The notes: generated by a model not told the origin, from the sequence alone. A stretch of DNA of 64,000 bases from Salvator merianae (GCA_003586115.2 QVOM02000126.1:10407036-10471035); one strand, 5' to 3'. Positions 1 to 10,443 are shown, counted from the stretch's first letter. Program-made: numbers and translations.

Positions 1-113
1 TGCACAGCAAGTAGTGAACAGGACCAGCTGTAGCCCGCTCCCAATCATGAGGGCCAATGTACTCCCATAGTGAATATCTGCACGCACACTAGTGAAAAGT
101 GTGAAAATGCCCC
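1..113 (+). mobile_element. GGCC-TIR element, subtype A, 3' end only
   Basis: This is the right end of a non-autonomous DNA transposon whose left part lies outside the window. It carries the subtype A tail: an AGCTGTAGCCC(G/A)CTCCC block, then CACTAGTGAAAAGTGTGAA running into a degraded GGCCC end. The same tail closes the complete copies at 10631-11077 and 28812-29665. Confidence 0.6.
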
Positions 114-127
114 AGGAAGCCTAATAC

Positions 128-516
128 GGCCTTCTGATCCAGTCTAGATCCAGAACAGTTTATACTGGTCCAACAGTGTACTAACCAGTGGTAAACCAGA
201 CCAAGGAGGCATGCGAATGGTATGTCTTTGTGGTCCAGTTTACCACAGGGGACCCATTTCACAGATGCAACAAAGTGTGCTGAAATGGATCCCTGGGGGC
301 TTTGAGGCCACAAACATCTGTCCCTGGCCATCAATGCTATTGAAGGCCAGCTCCAAAGCTCATATGAGATTCAGGACTGGCAGGGGGCTAGACCTGAACC
401 CCCACCCTAATGTAGACAGCCTTGTTCCAGTCCAGGGTAGGCTTCCCAGCCTGGGATGGTTTGCTTGATCCAGACTGCAGCAATTCGGATCAGCACAGGT
501 ACATGCAGAAAGGCCC
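128..516. mobile_element. GGCC-TIR element, subtype M
   Basis: The stretch opens with GGCCTTCTGATCC and closes with ATGCAGAAAGGCCC, an imperfect terminal inverted repeat (TIR). Inside are the pair of AAATGG(G/A)TCC-like blocks and the CCAGCTCCAAAGCTCATATGAG segment that recur in the other M copies. No coding capacity is visible. Confidence 0.5.
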
Positions 517-938
517 GAAGTCTCCATCCATGCAGGCAATGGCCAAAGTTTCTCCTTGCCAGTAGCTCCCTAGGTATGCAAGGATCCTTCAAGGGCATTT
601 AAACGCCAGCAAGCAACCTCATAGGAAGTAACCTACCTGGTCCACACTTTGGCCGGACATTTTCTTCATGATGTCAAAAATGGCTGACTTTTGGGATGTC
701 AAGACCACCAACCCAGGTCCCAGTGAAGACAAGACAAGGACATGATAGCAAGACAATTCTTTTTCAAAAGTAGTACGTTGGTTTATTGATTAAAAAGCCA
801 GACTACATAATTGCAGTTACAGGGTTGTATACAGAGCAATATATTCTCCTGTCCAGGCCCTGCTAACAAGTTAACTCCCCAAACATTCAAGTATACTCCC
901 TCCATTCTCAAGACTTCGGCTGTTTTCTCATTTAGTTA
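517..938. other. unassigned intronic/intergenic DNA
   Basis: I see no gene and no repeat I can name here. Composition is ordinary for the window. Confidence 0.4.
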
Positions 939-1365
939 GGCCGGACCACTCCAACTGGAATTCCTCCCACTCCTCCCAGGTGGAGTAGTCTAGCTGTCCT
1001 AGAACAAGGCTGTCTGCACTTAAGACAGCAATTCCAGGACAGCCCCAGCACCACCCCACCCTGCCCCACTCCAAAGTTCACGTGAGCTTTGGAGCCTGGT
1101 GCAAAGGCCCTGACGCCTAGGAACTAAAAGTTCCTTGCCTTGGCGCCCTAGGGGGAACCATTTTGGTGGTGCAATTTGGTGCACCACTAAAATGGGTCCC
1201 TCTGCTAAACAAGAAAAGGAGGTGTCTCATTCTAGTAGCCCCTGGACCGCCAATGGACCTTAAAAAAAAGGTCTACCAGTATCCCAATCTAGGTGGCCAT
1301 TGGACCCCAACCTAGGCCTCTGAACCCTTTGCTGTCCTAGTAGAAAGGTAAGTGTAGAAAGGCCC
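939..1365. mobile_element. GGCC-TIR element, subtype M
   Basis: Ends are GGCCGGACCACTCC and AAGTGTAGAAAGGCCC. The interior has the M hallmark: two inverted blocks around CAATTTGGTGCACCACTAAAATGGGTCCC, then a CTACCAGTATCCCAA...GTGGCCATT segment also present near 34.9 kb. It is non-coding. Confidence 0.55.
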
Positions 1366-2340
1366 TTGGCCTCCAAACATTTAACCACCATACCTTATCA
1401 CGCCCTGCCATGGGAATCCAAGGATAATGATGTAACCCAGAATCAACAAGACTGCTGTCAAGATGGGCGAGGACAGAAAGCCGTCGCCATATTGACATGA
1501 GGCCACCTTCAGCGCAACAAAAAAGACATCTGTGCAGCATCTTCAAAGCTGGGAGAACTTCTGTTCCCCAGCCTTGAAGAGAGCAAGGAGGTGAGATCGG
1601 CAGCACAGAGACACCGCACACCAGGCCGCTGAACCGGAAGCAAGCACTATTTACCTCAAAATGCTACAATCTCCCATCATGACGACGCAGCCTAACATTT
1701 TAGCGTTGCCAAATTGAGCAGATGGGTGACGGTTGTTAAGACAGCGAACCTCCCTCAGGAGCAAACGGGGCACAAATTCTCACCTGCCTGAAATTATATA
1801 CTGATGACTGTTGTCAAGACCTGCACAGAACACCCTCGCTGGAAAAAGGAAATGAAGTGCTCGGCCGCTTTGCTGTAATCAGATGTGAAGAGCGTCTCAG
1901 CAAATATAGGCTAGCTTGGAACAAACTAAATGGAAAAAACAAACCTGAGCAAGGAGAGGAAAAAAGGCCTCTCAAGCAAAAATAGAAACACGCTTCAAAG
2001 AGATGTCAGACTTTACACCACGCTGCTGAACAGCAAATAAAAAGGCTCCTGGCTGCTGCTTTTGGGTGAAACTGGAGTTGCCCTTCTGAGGAAAAAGGGA
2101 GAGACACAAATGCTAAATGAACAAAGAGCAAACAGGGTGGCATGAGTCAAAAGACAGCTGTAACTCATACAGCGCAGTTTTCGACAGCTGGTTTCTGCTC
2201 AAGCAGTTGATAAAATATGACTTCTCCCCAGTAATGCAATCCTGGAAACCTGCAATACTATGATTTAGCCTCTGAGTCACCACTGACTTACACTGGCATG
2301 GGGTCTGGATGCGGGCTGACAGTACGCAACAGCAAGCTAT
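1366..2340. other. unassigned DNA
   Basis: About 1 kb without a convincing gene or a recognisable repeat. Short open frames here have no family resemblance and no conserved motif. Confidence 0.4.
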
Positions 2341-3337
2341 AAGAACAGATTGAACAGGTTCATGGAGGTCAGGTGTGTATCAGTGGGCCTGCTCGCACTT
2401 AGCAAGAGGAACGTTCCAGGACACTCATTGGAATGGAGCGTTCGCACCTGCAAACAACCCCAGCTAACCTGAAACCTACCGAAGCCCACCTGATGCTCAC
2501 CTGAAGCCAAATAGAGCTTTGGTCAAGAAAATTGTAGTCTGGAAGCTGACTTGCACGATCAGGCGCAGATCCAGAAAGGTGCGCTCGCATCACTTCCTGG
2601 TGTGGAATGGTAGCAGAGTGGGGACCATGTGGCCACACAGGCACCGTCAGAAAGTTTGGATCCAGGTTCAGACTTTGGGGTCCGGACCCCGGCAGCCGTT
2701 TCAGACACAAGTCCAAACACAGCTCCTCTGGGTTCAAACACAGCTACCTAACTAATGCATTCTCATTTGCACTGCTCCCCCTGCTGCTCGGCTTGCAAAC
2801 TGTTCCATTGCTGACAAGTGCAAATACTCATCACCGTACTTGATCCTGGCCAGCCCAAACCCTGCTAATTAGAACGTTATACTGTTGTAAGAGCGAAAAA
2901 GGCCAGTGCTACTAGAATGGATGGCCAGGCCCTACCTCCAAGTTAGAGAGGCAGGCAGAATGCCTCTAAAGGTAATTTGCAGGGAGTTGAGAACTAGTGA
3001 ATGCTTTGCCTTTGTCTTCTGCTTGTGAAGGCCAGAAGCAATTGATGGGCCACTGTGTAAAAAGGGATGCTGGACTACTTGGGCTGTGGGCTGATCCAGC
3101 AGGGCTCCTCTTATGTTTTTATCTAGAATAGGTACTGCCTCCAGGGTGAAGAGACAGGCGGGATGCCTCTAAATGCCATTTGCAAAGAGGTGGGAACAGG
3201 TGGTTTGCCTTCGTCTTCTGCTTGAGAATGCCTAGAAGCAATTAGTGGGCCATTGTGTGACACAGGATTCTGGACTAGATGGGCTGTGACCCAATCCAAC
3301 AGGGCTCCTTTTATATTCTTATGTTCTTATGAAGATG
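2341..3337 (+). mobile_element. CR1-type retroposon 3' region with inserted DNA transposon
   Basis: A 5'-truncated CR1-like LINE tail. The text TTCATGGAGGTCAGGTG...TATCAGT (to 2384) continues at 2905 as AGTGCTACTAGAATGGATG after an inserted subtype Q element. The tail (CTGCCTCCAGG, GAGAGACAGGC, GATGCTGGACTA, TGGGCTGTG, GATCCAGCAGGGCTCCT, TTATGTTCTTATG) is present twice in tandem, at 2905-3120 and 3121-3337. No reverse-transcriptase coding sequence remains. Confidence 0.75.
2385..2904 (+). mobile_element. GGCC-TIR element, subtype Q, inside CR1
   Basis: Begins GGGCCTGCTCGCACTTAG and ends GAGCGAAAAAGGCC. It is flanked on both sides by AGT (2382-2384 and 2905-2907), and the flanking CR1 joins correctly when one AGT is removed. 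The interior (AACGTTCC, GGAATGGAGCGTTCGCACC) resembles subtype K with decayed CpGs. The second Q copy lies at 30832-31334 in the opposite orientation, also inside a CR1. Confidence 0.75.
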
Positions 3338-4045
3338 AGAACATCACCTTCTGCAGGCAGAACTCCACCTGTTGAGGATGAATTCCCCAGCTGGGGACAC
3401 CGGTGCAAAAGTCCTTTCTTGCTTCAAGCATTGTTTCAGCTTGAGTCAAAACGTTTCCTTGCATGTAAGTGAGGGAAGCCAAAGAGATCCAGAGCTCTTA
3501 TGGAGGATACCTAACAGTCCTTGGCCTCTAATCCCCTTTTGTATTCATATGAATGCAAATTCGGCACATCCCTACTCTGTGGCACTAATAACCTACATTA
3601 ATAGTCAGGGCCTTCCCAATGCTGCACAACAGATTAACATGGTAGACCGGGCCTCACCTCTGTGTCACCACCTGCTTACTTCAGTAGACTGGGCCTACAT
3701 AGCTCATCTAATCCCCAGTTATCTGTAAGATCAATTACGTGCATAACTTGATTTGTACTGTAAAATGGTTTACAGGAACTAATCAACATAATACAAAATA
3801 TTTATTTATTTATTTATTTGGATTTTTTTCCATTCAATTAAGAAAAATAAACAGGATACAGATAATAGAGATAACTAAGTGAGAATAAAAAAATACAACA
3901 TAGAAAGTATGAAATACAGCGTATGCTATATGAAATAGAAAAAATTTCTATCTGAAAAGGTACATGGCAAAGTTGTTCATAATCATGTTTGTACTGACCC
4001 TGAAGACATTAATACATTTATTTAGGAAGCATGGAAAGATATAAG
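3338..4045. other. unassigned DNA within duplication copy 1
   Basis: Contains a 118-codon open frame (3372-3728) with no recognisable domain, then a short ATTT repeat at about 3799-3820 and an A/T-rich stretch. The open frame is repeated at 5829-6185 in the second copy with several amino-acid changes and no sign of selection. I do not call it a gene. Confidence 0.5.
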
Positions 4046-4651
4046 GATACTTGCTGGCAAAGTGCTTCCACACTTTGCAGAGGTCCGAGCAGCTGGGAGC
4101 AGCATAACACGGCTCCCGATCACTCCTAGCTGTGGAGCTGGTATCCAGCTCCCGGTAAAGTGCGTTTGCACTTGCCATGGCTGGTGCACTGTCCACAGTG
4201 CCAATTGCCTGATTGCACCTGTACGATCACCCAGTCGTACCTGTGTGTGCCTGTGCATTGCGCGGTGCTGACAATCGCCATGGCTGCAGCCCAAAGCTTT
4301 CCAGCCACTGCCATGGTAGGATCCACAAGGCTACCAGCATTCGCAGTGTGAATGCTGGTAGCCTCCTGAAGTTAAGTACTAAGGCCATGCAGAGGCCCTT
4401 TCTGCACTTGGCCTTATACCAGATTACATCCTGGAATAGGGACTTACCATCTGCATGCTAGTAGGAGCTATGGCAGGCCCCACGCAGGGCCTGCTGTAAA
4501 CTCCACTAGCGTGCGGATAGCAGGTCCCTGTTCTGGGATATGATCCAGAATAGAGCCAAGTGCAGAAAGGGTCAGAGTCTGCACTGTGTAGTCCATACCA
4601 CCACAGAATAGGATAATTATCCTGTTCTACAGTGGTAAGTGCAAAAAGGCC
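4046..4651 (-). mobile_element. GGCC-TIR element, subtype A, carrying a nested P foldback
   Basis: The left end is truncated and the right end is AAGTGCAAAAAGGCC. Subtype A landmarks include CACTTTGCAGAGGTCCGAGC, GCTCCCGATCACT and GCTACCAGCATTCGCAGTGTG followed by its inverse. The P element at 4394-4573 interrupts it. The second copy is at 6503-7108. Confidence 0.6.
4394..4573. mobile_element. P foldback element (180 bp) with 3-bp TSD
   Basis: Nearly palindromic. It starts GGCCCTTTCTGCACTTGGCC and ends GGCCAAGTGCAGAAAGGG with minor change (AGAGCCAAG, GGGTC). Exact AGA duplications flank it (4391-4393 and 4574-4576). The related copy at 45762-45941 has the same length. The duplicate of this copy is at 6851-7030. 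Confidence 0.8.
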
Positions 4652-5175
4652 TGTAGTTATGACTACAGTTATCTGTGAATTCACAGAATTCTGTAGACTA
4701 TCTTATAGACTTGCTGCAAAGCTTTGGTGAGATCTTGGGAGAAAAAATTATATAAATCAAAAATAATTCCTGTAAACTTGATTGTCGGATAATAAGTTAA
4801 GATACAAAGGTCAACAGGATATAAGATGGAATATGCTATAATGAAATATTTGGGTCTTAATGTTTCAAAAAATAATCAAGAGTTATTTAAGGATAACTAA
4901 TTTTAAAAAGCGTGGCTTCAAATAAAAAGAGATTTTAAAAGATGGAAAATGTTAAAACTTTCATTACTGGGAAGAATATCAGTAATAAAAATGAACTTTG
5001 CTCTGAAATTTAATGTTTTATTTCAAATGATACCCATAATAAAGAGAAAATAAGTTTTTGATAGATTGTCAGAAGATTCTTAATCAGCTTGTTTGGAGTG
5101 GGGAAAAGTCAAGAATAAAGTATAAGGCATTATAAGATCTTAAAGAAAGAAGAGACCTCAGAGCACCAAATCTAA
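4652..5175 (+). mobile_element. L1 ORF2 fragment (RT-distal part), copy 1
   Basis: Broken frames read LLQSFGEILGEKI, then YLGVN-like, then KRWKMLKLSLLGRISVIKMN, FQMIPIIKRK and RAPNL. This order matches the segment of L1 ORF2 just after the reverse-transcriptase catalytic core, where families read (W)LGRI(A/S)..KMN...LFQ..P. Stops and frameshifts make it a dead copy. It resumes at 5592 after a DNA element. Confidence 0.8.
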
Positions 5176-5591
5176 GGGCCTGTTCACACTTTTTGCTAGC
5201 AAGCATTAGCAGCCAGGAGCTTGCAACTAGCTGTGGAGCACTAACTAGTGCTCCACAGTTTTACCAGGAGCTGATAGTCAGCTCCCCGTAAAGCATATTC
5301 GCACTTACTGCAGCCACTGTCCCGCACATGACAACCGGGCCTATGTGATTGTATGATCACGGCTACACATTGTGCAGCACTGGCAGTCGCCATAGCAATG
5401 GTCAGACGCTTCCCAGACACTGTCATGGCAAACGTTGAGCAAGGCTACCAGCATTCATGCTGCAAATGCTGGTAGCCTGCTCGTAGTGTGGACTACAGCC
5501 ACACAGTGCAGGCGGTGTCCGCACTGTATGGTCAATACCACCTCAGAATGTGATAGTTATCCCATTCCAAGGTGTTAAGTGCAAAAACACC
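5176..5591 (-). mobile_element. GGCC-TIR element, subtype A-like, inserted in L1
   Basis: Starts GGGCCTGTTCACACTTTTT and ends GTTAAGTGCAAAAACACC. It contains TGTGGAGCACTAACTAGTGCTCCACAG, a small palindrome typical of subtype A. The L1 reading (RAPNL, then SLYYHSGCINW) runs across the insertion. The second copy is at about 7633-8048. Confidence 0.7.
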
Positions 5592-5667
5592 ATTAGTTTG
5601 TATTACCATTCAGGTTGTATAAATTGGATGATTAACGAAGAACTGGTATCTCTATGAGGCACGGTGG

Positions 5668-5668
5668 N
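5668..5668. other. single ambiguous base marking an assembly join
   Basis: An isolated N sits exactly between the two 2,456-bp copies. The sequence left of it stops seven bases into the word ACGGTGG of a SINE. The sequence right of it starts in the middle of a CR1 tail. Confidence 0.9.
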
Positions 5669-6502
5669 CGTCTTCTGCTTGAGAATGCCTAGAAGCAATT
5701 AGTGGGCCATTGTGTGACACAGGATTCTGGACTAGATGGGCTGTGACCCAATCCAACAGGGCTCCTTTTATATTCTTATGTTCTTATGAAGATGAGAACA
5801 TCACCTTCTGCAGGCAGAACTCCACCTGTTGAGGATGAATTCCCCAGCTGGGGACACCGGTGCAAAAGTCCTTTCTTGCTTCAAGCATTGTTTCAGCTTG
5901 AGTCAAAACGTTTCCTTGCATGTAAGTGAGGGAAGCCAAAGAGATCCAGAGCTCTTATGGAGGATACCTAACAGTCCTTGGCCTCTAATCCCCTTTTGTA
6001 TTCATATGAATGCGAATTTGGCACATCCCTACTCTGTGGCACTAATAACCTACATTAACAGTCAGGGCCTTCCCAATGCTGCACAACAGATTAACATGGT
6101 AGACCGGGCCTCACCTCTGTGTCACCATCTGCTTACTTCAGTAGACTGGGCCTACATAGTTCGCCTAATCCCCAGTTATCTGTAAGATCAATTACGTGCA
6201 TAACTTGATTTGTACTGCAAAATGGTTTACAGGAACTAATCAACATAATACAAAATATTTATTTATTTATTTATTTGGATTTTTTTCCATTCAATTAAGA
6301 AAAATAAACAGGATACAGATAATAGAGATAACTAAGTGAGAATAAAAAAATACAACATATAAAGTATGAAATACAGCGTATGCTATATGAAATAGAAAAA
6401 TTTTCTATCTGAAAAGGTACACGGCAAAGTTGTTCATAATCATGTTTGTACTGGCCCTGAAGACATTAATACATTTATTTAGGAAGCATGGAAAGATATA
6501 AG

Positions 6503-7108
6503 GACACTTGCTGGCAAAGTGCTTCCACACTTTGCAGAGGTCCGAGCAGCTGGGAGCAGCATAACGCGGCTCCCGATCACTCCTAGCTGTGGAGCTGGTA
6601 TCCAGCTCCCGGTAAAGTGCGTTTGCACTTGCCATGGCTGGTGCACTGTCCACAGTGCCAATTGCCTGATTGCACCTGTACGATCACCCAGTCGTGCCTG
6701 TGTGTGCCTGTGCATTGCGCGGTGCTGACAATCGCCATGGCTGCAGCCCAAAGCTTTCCAGCCACTGCCATGGTAGGATCCACAAGGCTACCAGCATTCG
6801 CAGTGTGAATGCTGGTAGCCTCCTGAAGTTAAGTACTAAGGCCATGCAGAGGCCCTTTCTGCACTTGGCCTTATACCAGATTACATCCTGGAATAGGGAC
6901 TTACCATCTGCATGCTAGTAGGAGCTATGGCAGGCCCCACGCAGGGCCTGCTGTAAACTCCACTAGCGTGCGGATAGCAGGTCCCTGTTCTGGGATATGA
7001 TCCAGAATAGAGCCAAGTGCAGAAAGGGTCAGAGTCTGCGCTGTGTAGTCCATACCACCACAGAATAGGATAATTATCCTGTTCTACAGTGGTAAGTGCA
7101 AAAAGGCC
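6503..7108 (-). mobile_element. GGCC-TIR element, subtype A with nested P foldback (duplicate copy)
   Basis: Counterpart of 4046-4651 in the second copy of the duplication. The nested P element is at 6851-7030 with the same AGA flanks. Only a few base changes separate the two. Confidence 0.6.
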
Positions 7109-8114
7109 TGTAGTTATGACTACAGTTATCTGTGAATTCACAGAATTCTGTAGACTATCTTATAGACTTGCTGCAAAGCTTTGGTGAGATCTTGGGAGAA
7201 AAAATTATATAAATCAAAAATAATTCCTGTAAACTTGATTGTCGGATAATAAGTTAAGATACAAAGGTCAACAGGATATAAGATGGAATATGCTATAATG
7301 AAATATTTGGGTCTTAATGTTTCAAAAAATAATCAAGAGTTATTTAAGGATAACTAATTTTAAAAAGCGTGGCTTCAAATAAAAAGAGATTTTAAAAGAT
7401 GGAAAATGTTAAAACTTTCATTACTGGGAAGAATATCAGTAATAAAAATGAACTTTGCTCTGAAATTTAATGTTTTATTTCAAATGATACCCATAATAAA
7501 GAGAAAATAAGTTTTTGATAGATTGTCAGAAGATTCTTAATCAGCTTGTTTGGAGTGGGGAAAAGTCAAGAATAAAGTATAAGGCATTATAAGATCTTAA
7601 AGAAAGAAGAGACCTCAGAGCACCAAATCTAAGGGCCTGTTCACACTTTTTGCTAGCAAGCATTAGCAGCCAGGAGCTTGCAACTAGCTGTGGAGCACTA
7701 ACTAGTGCTCCACAGTTTTACCAGGAGCTGATAGTCAGCTCCCCGTAAAGCAGATTCGCACTTACTGCAGCCACTGTCCCGCACATGACAACCGGGCCTA
7801 TGTGATTGTATGATCACGGCTACACATTGTGCAGCACTGGCAGTCGCCATAGCAATGGTCAGACGCTTCCCAGACACTGTCATGGCAAACGTTGAGCAAG
7901 GCTACCAGCATTCATGCTGCAAATGCTGGTAGCCTGCTCGTAGTGTGGACTACAGCCACACAGTGCAGGCGGTGTCCGCACTGTATGGTCAATACCACCT
8001 CAGAATGTGATAGTTATCCCATTCCAAGGTGTTAAGTGCAAAAACACCATTAGTTTGTATTACCATTCAGGTTGTATAAATTGGATGATTAACGAAGAAC
8101 TGGTATCTCTATGA
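7109..8114 (+). mobile_element. L1 ORF2 fragment, copy 2, with DNA element at 7633-8048
   Basis: Counterpart of 4652-5660. After the DNA element the text reads LYYHSGCINWMINEELVSL, which matches the L1 ORF2 region (LYY.A..L.W...W) downstream of the RT. A SINE then interrupts it at 8115, and the L1 text resumes at 8413 with GPHRYLWDEE. Confidence 0.8.
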
Positions 8115-8412
8115 GGCACGGTGGCGCAGAAGGCTAAGGCACTGATCTTTCAATAGGAGGATCAGAGTACAAGGCCCCTGTCTGCCGTGTAGAGGGGATG
8201 AGCGCCCTCTACTGGCCTCTAGCTCCAGCCAACCTAGCTGTTGGAAAGCAAGTAATTGCAAGTAGATAAATAGGGAGCATCACATTGTGTGATGCGGAAG
8301 ATAGACAGATGTAAGCCTTCGGGTGAAAAATAACCTTGTAAGCCGCTTTGAGTCAGCTTCGGCCAAGAAAAGCGGGGTATAAAAACCAAGTTCTTCTTCT
8401 TCTTCTTCTTCT
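8115..8412 (+). mobile_element. tRNA-headed SINE, full length
   Basis: The head GGCACGGTGGCGCAGAAGG resembles a pol III A box region. A unique body follows, then a 3' tail TAAGCCGCTTTGAGTC...AAGCGGGGTATAAA as in L2-type LINEs, and a (TTC)n end. A TCTCTA word flanks both sides, a likely short target duplication. It has inserted into the L1 ORF2 remnant. A second full-length copy lies at 62700-62993 on the other strand. Confidence 0.85.
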
Positions 8413-8525
8413 CTAAGGACACAAAAATTATTCCAGGGACCTCACAGATATTTATGGGATGAAGAGACAAGAAAAGACTCTAATTTAAGAGAGGCATCAC
8501 GGGTATGCTTGTACATTAACCCCTG
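8413..8525 (+). mobile_element. L1 ORF2 fragment, continuation
   Basis: One frame reads EGTQKLFQGPHRYLWDEE, matching the L1 stretch (L...HSYLWYDK) that follows the LYY segment. It therefore belongs to the same L1 copy as 7109-8114 and 9080-9558. Confidence 0.65.
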
Positions 8526-9079
8526 TCCACAATAGGTAAAGATTAGGAACAGTTTAGGATGCTTCCAGGACAGCTGCAGCAGAATAAAGTGCAGACACGG
8601 TCCCGCAGGCTGCTTGAAACATTCTCTGAGATAAGCGTGAAAAGGCCCTTGATGGACCTGTTCGTGCTTAGTTGCCAGTGAATGTCTGCATGCTCACTAG
8701 CAAAGTGCATCTGCTAGCAGATGCTCCTGAATGCTACTAGCTGCGGACAGCTAAATCACTGTCCACAGTTCGACCAGGAGCAGCGGGACTGCTCCCAGCC
8801 AGCAGCGTTCCCACCTGCTTCGACATGCAAACGCTATAAAGCAATGGCACGGCTGCAGCTGCATAGTCACAGGGCACATCCCCCGTCACCATGGCAATGG
8901 CAGGACATTTCTGCAGCTGCTGTCATGGCGATCAAGCATGCATTTGCATTTCGAGTGCTGGAGGTCCAGTACAGGGCCACTGTAACACTCACAGTGCAAA
9001 TGGCCGCCACAGCACTGGGTCTTGGCCAGATTAGAATGGTGGAATTATGCCATTCTAAGCTGGGCCATGTAAACAGGCC
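8526..9079 (-). mobile_element. GGCC-TIR element(s), subtype A-like, inserted in L1
   Basis: A well-formed element runs from about 8655 (GACCTGTTCGTGCTTAG) to 9079 (TGTAAACAGGCC), with GACAGCTAAATCACTGTCC and GACCAGGAGCAGCGGGACTGC blocks typical of subtype A. The stretch 8526-8654 ends in GCGTGAAAAGGCCC and looks like the right end of a second, truncated relative. Confidence 0.55.
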
Positions 9080-9558
9080 TGTTGTCTGAAGAAGAGAAAT
9101 ATATGGGTGCTATACATAAATTTCTATTAAAATATGATACAGAAGAGGAACAGGTAAAAAAGTGTATGATAAAATGGATGCATAATTCTAATGATCAAAT
9201 TTCAATGGAAGAATGGAAAGAATTATGGAAAAACCATAAAAAAAATTACTCTTTGTGATAATATAAGAGAAAATTGGTACAAAATGTTTTATAGATGGCA
9301 TGTAACACCAGTGACAATTGCTAAGATGGATAACAGAGATATGGGAAAACCTACGAAAGATAATGAGATCCCAGGAACATTTTTTTTCATTTATGGTGGT
9401 CTTACATAAAAGAATACAACAGATTTTGAAAACTGATTGTGAAATGGTGGACCTGCAATTGTATTTACTGGGAAGAATAAAGCTTAATAGGTTGAAAAAA
9501 TCTGAAGAAATGATGTCGTATAAGATATCTGAAGCTACGGGTGCATTTGCTACAGAAT
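9080..9558 (+). mobile_element. L1 ORF2 fragment (C-terminal part)
   Basis: Readable frames include EEEKYMGAIHKFLLKYDTEE, KCMIKWMHN, SMEEWKELW, NIRENWYKMFYRWHVTPVTI and LGRIKLNRLKKSEEMMSYKI. The order and the W(Y/H).TP motif are those of the L1 ORF2 C-terminal region. Several frameshifts show that it is inactive. It stops at the element starting at 9559. Confidence 0.85.
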
Positions 9559-9867
9559 GGGCCTGTTCACACCTTACCCAAAGTAAGCGATTAGACACTC
9601 ACCAGGTAAGTGTGTCAGCGTGGCCCCACTACCACAGTGCCCGGGAGGGTACAGACGCTACTGGATGGCAGAGGCCAGACGTTTCCGCAGCCACTGTCAT
9701 GGCAGGGTAGCGGCCATTCGCACTGCAAGTGGTAGAAGCCCATTTCCAGTTGATCCAGCCCTTGCAATGTGGATCCAGCCCGTGCAATCCACCCTTGCAC
9801 CACAGGGACTTGTTCCACCTTGGAATGGTCGGATTCAACCATTCCAAGGTGGAAATTGCAAAGAGGC
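9559..9867 (-). mobile_element. GGCC-TIR element, subtype A, short
   Basis: Starts GGGCCTGTTCACACCTTACC and ends GGAAATTGCAAAGAGGC. It carries the CCGCAGCCACTGTCATGGCA block shared with other A copies, and a GGAATGG / CCATTCC pair near the right end. Confidence 0.55.
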
Positions 9868-9960
9868 TTCTTCTCAGAGGAACCCAGGAGGAGTTATTGT
9901 GCTAGCTTGTGAAATATTCAAAAATAGGTTTTGTTCACGATGCAAAGCACGAACGTGGAG

Positions 9961-10443
9961 GGCCTCTCTCTTCTGCACTTCTGGGCCTCTCTCTTCCACA
10001 CTCTGGATGAAAGAGGCCCCGCCCCCTCCTAGCATGCTGCATCCACACTGGACATAGTGTAACACGATCTAGACAACTAAAATAGCCACCTAGACTACGA
10101 TACCGGTAGAACTGTTTCAATAGGTCTACCAGCACTCCAGGGGCCTCCGAAGCAGAACAGGGAGGCTTGGGGAAGGGTGCATGTTTTCCGTTTTAGCAGG
10201 GGGACCCATTTTGGCGGCACACCAAATTGCACCACCAGAATGGGTCCCCCTAGGGCTCCAAGGCCAGGAATGTTCACTCCTCGCCATCAGACCCTTCAGG
10301 GCAACGTGGAGCATGTCCAGGAACAGACTATACAATTGCAGATGGCCTTGTTCGGGGAGAACTGAACCACTCTAGCAGGGAACCGCTCTCGTCAGAACAG
10401 TTCCTGCTGGAGCAGTGTGGTCCCCACTAGTGCAAAAACGGCC
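9961..10443. mobile_element. GGCC-TIR element, subtype M
   Basis: It contains the M hallmarks: GGGCCTCTCTCTTCCACAC, a GGTAGAACTGTTTCAATAGGTCTACC foldback (split motif), GGGACCCATTTTGGCGG opposite CCAGAATGGGTCCCC, and a right end GTGCAAAAACGGCC. The left boundary is uncertain. Confidence 0.5.

Larger units (their letters stand above)
3212..5667. repeat. tandem duplication, copy 1 (2,456 bp)
   Basis: This block recurs at 5669-8124 with one N (5668) between the copies. By eye I count about 17 single-base differences and no indel, roughly 0.7%. Copy 1 runs from inside a CR1 tail to the first bases of a SINE (ACGGTGG), where it stops at the N. Confidence 0.95.
5669..8124. repeat. tandem duplication, copy 2 (2,456 bp)
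   Basis: Second copy of 3212-5667, offset by 2,457. Its right end continues naturally into a complete SINE (8115-8412), so copy 2 retains the intact right junction and copy 1 the intact left junction (the CR1 at 2905-3337). Confidence 0.95.

Noticed and set aside
3372..3728. 118-codon frame present in both copies of the duplication
   Set aside because: The two copies differ at several residues with no bias to silent change, and no domain is recognisable.
3212..8124. Recent biological segmental duplication
   Set aside because: Possible, but the single N exactly at the junction and allele-like divergence make an assembly artefact more likely. Kept as a finding to test and not asserted.
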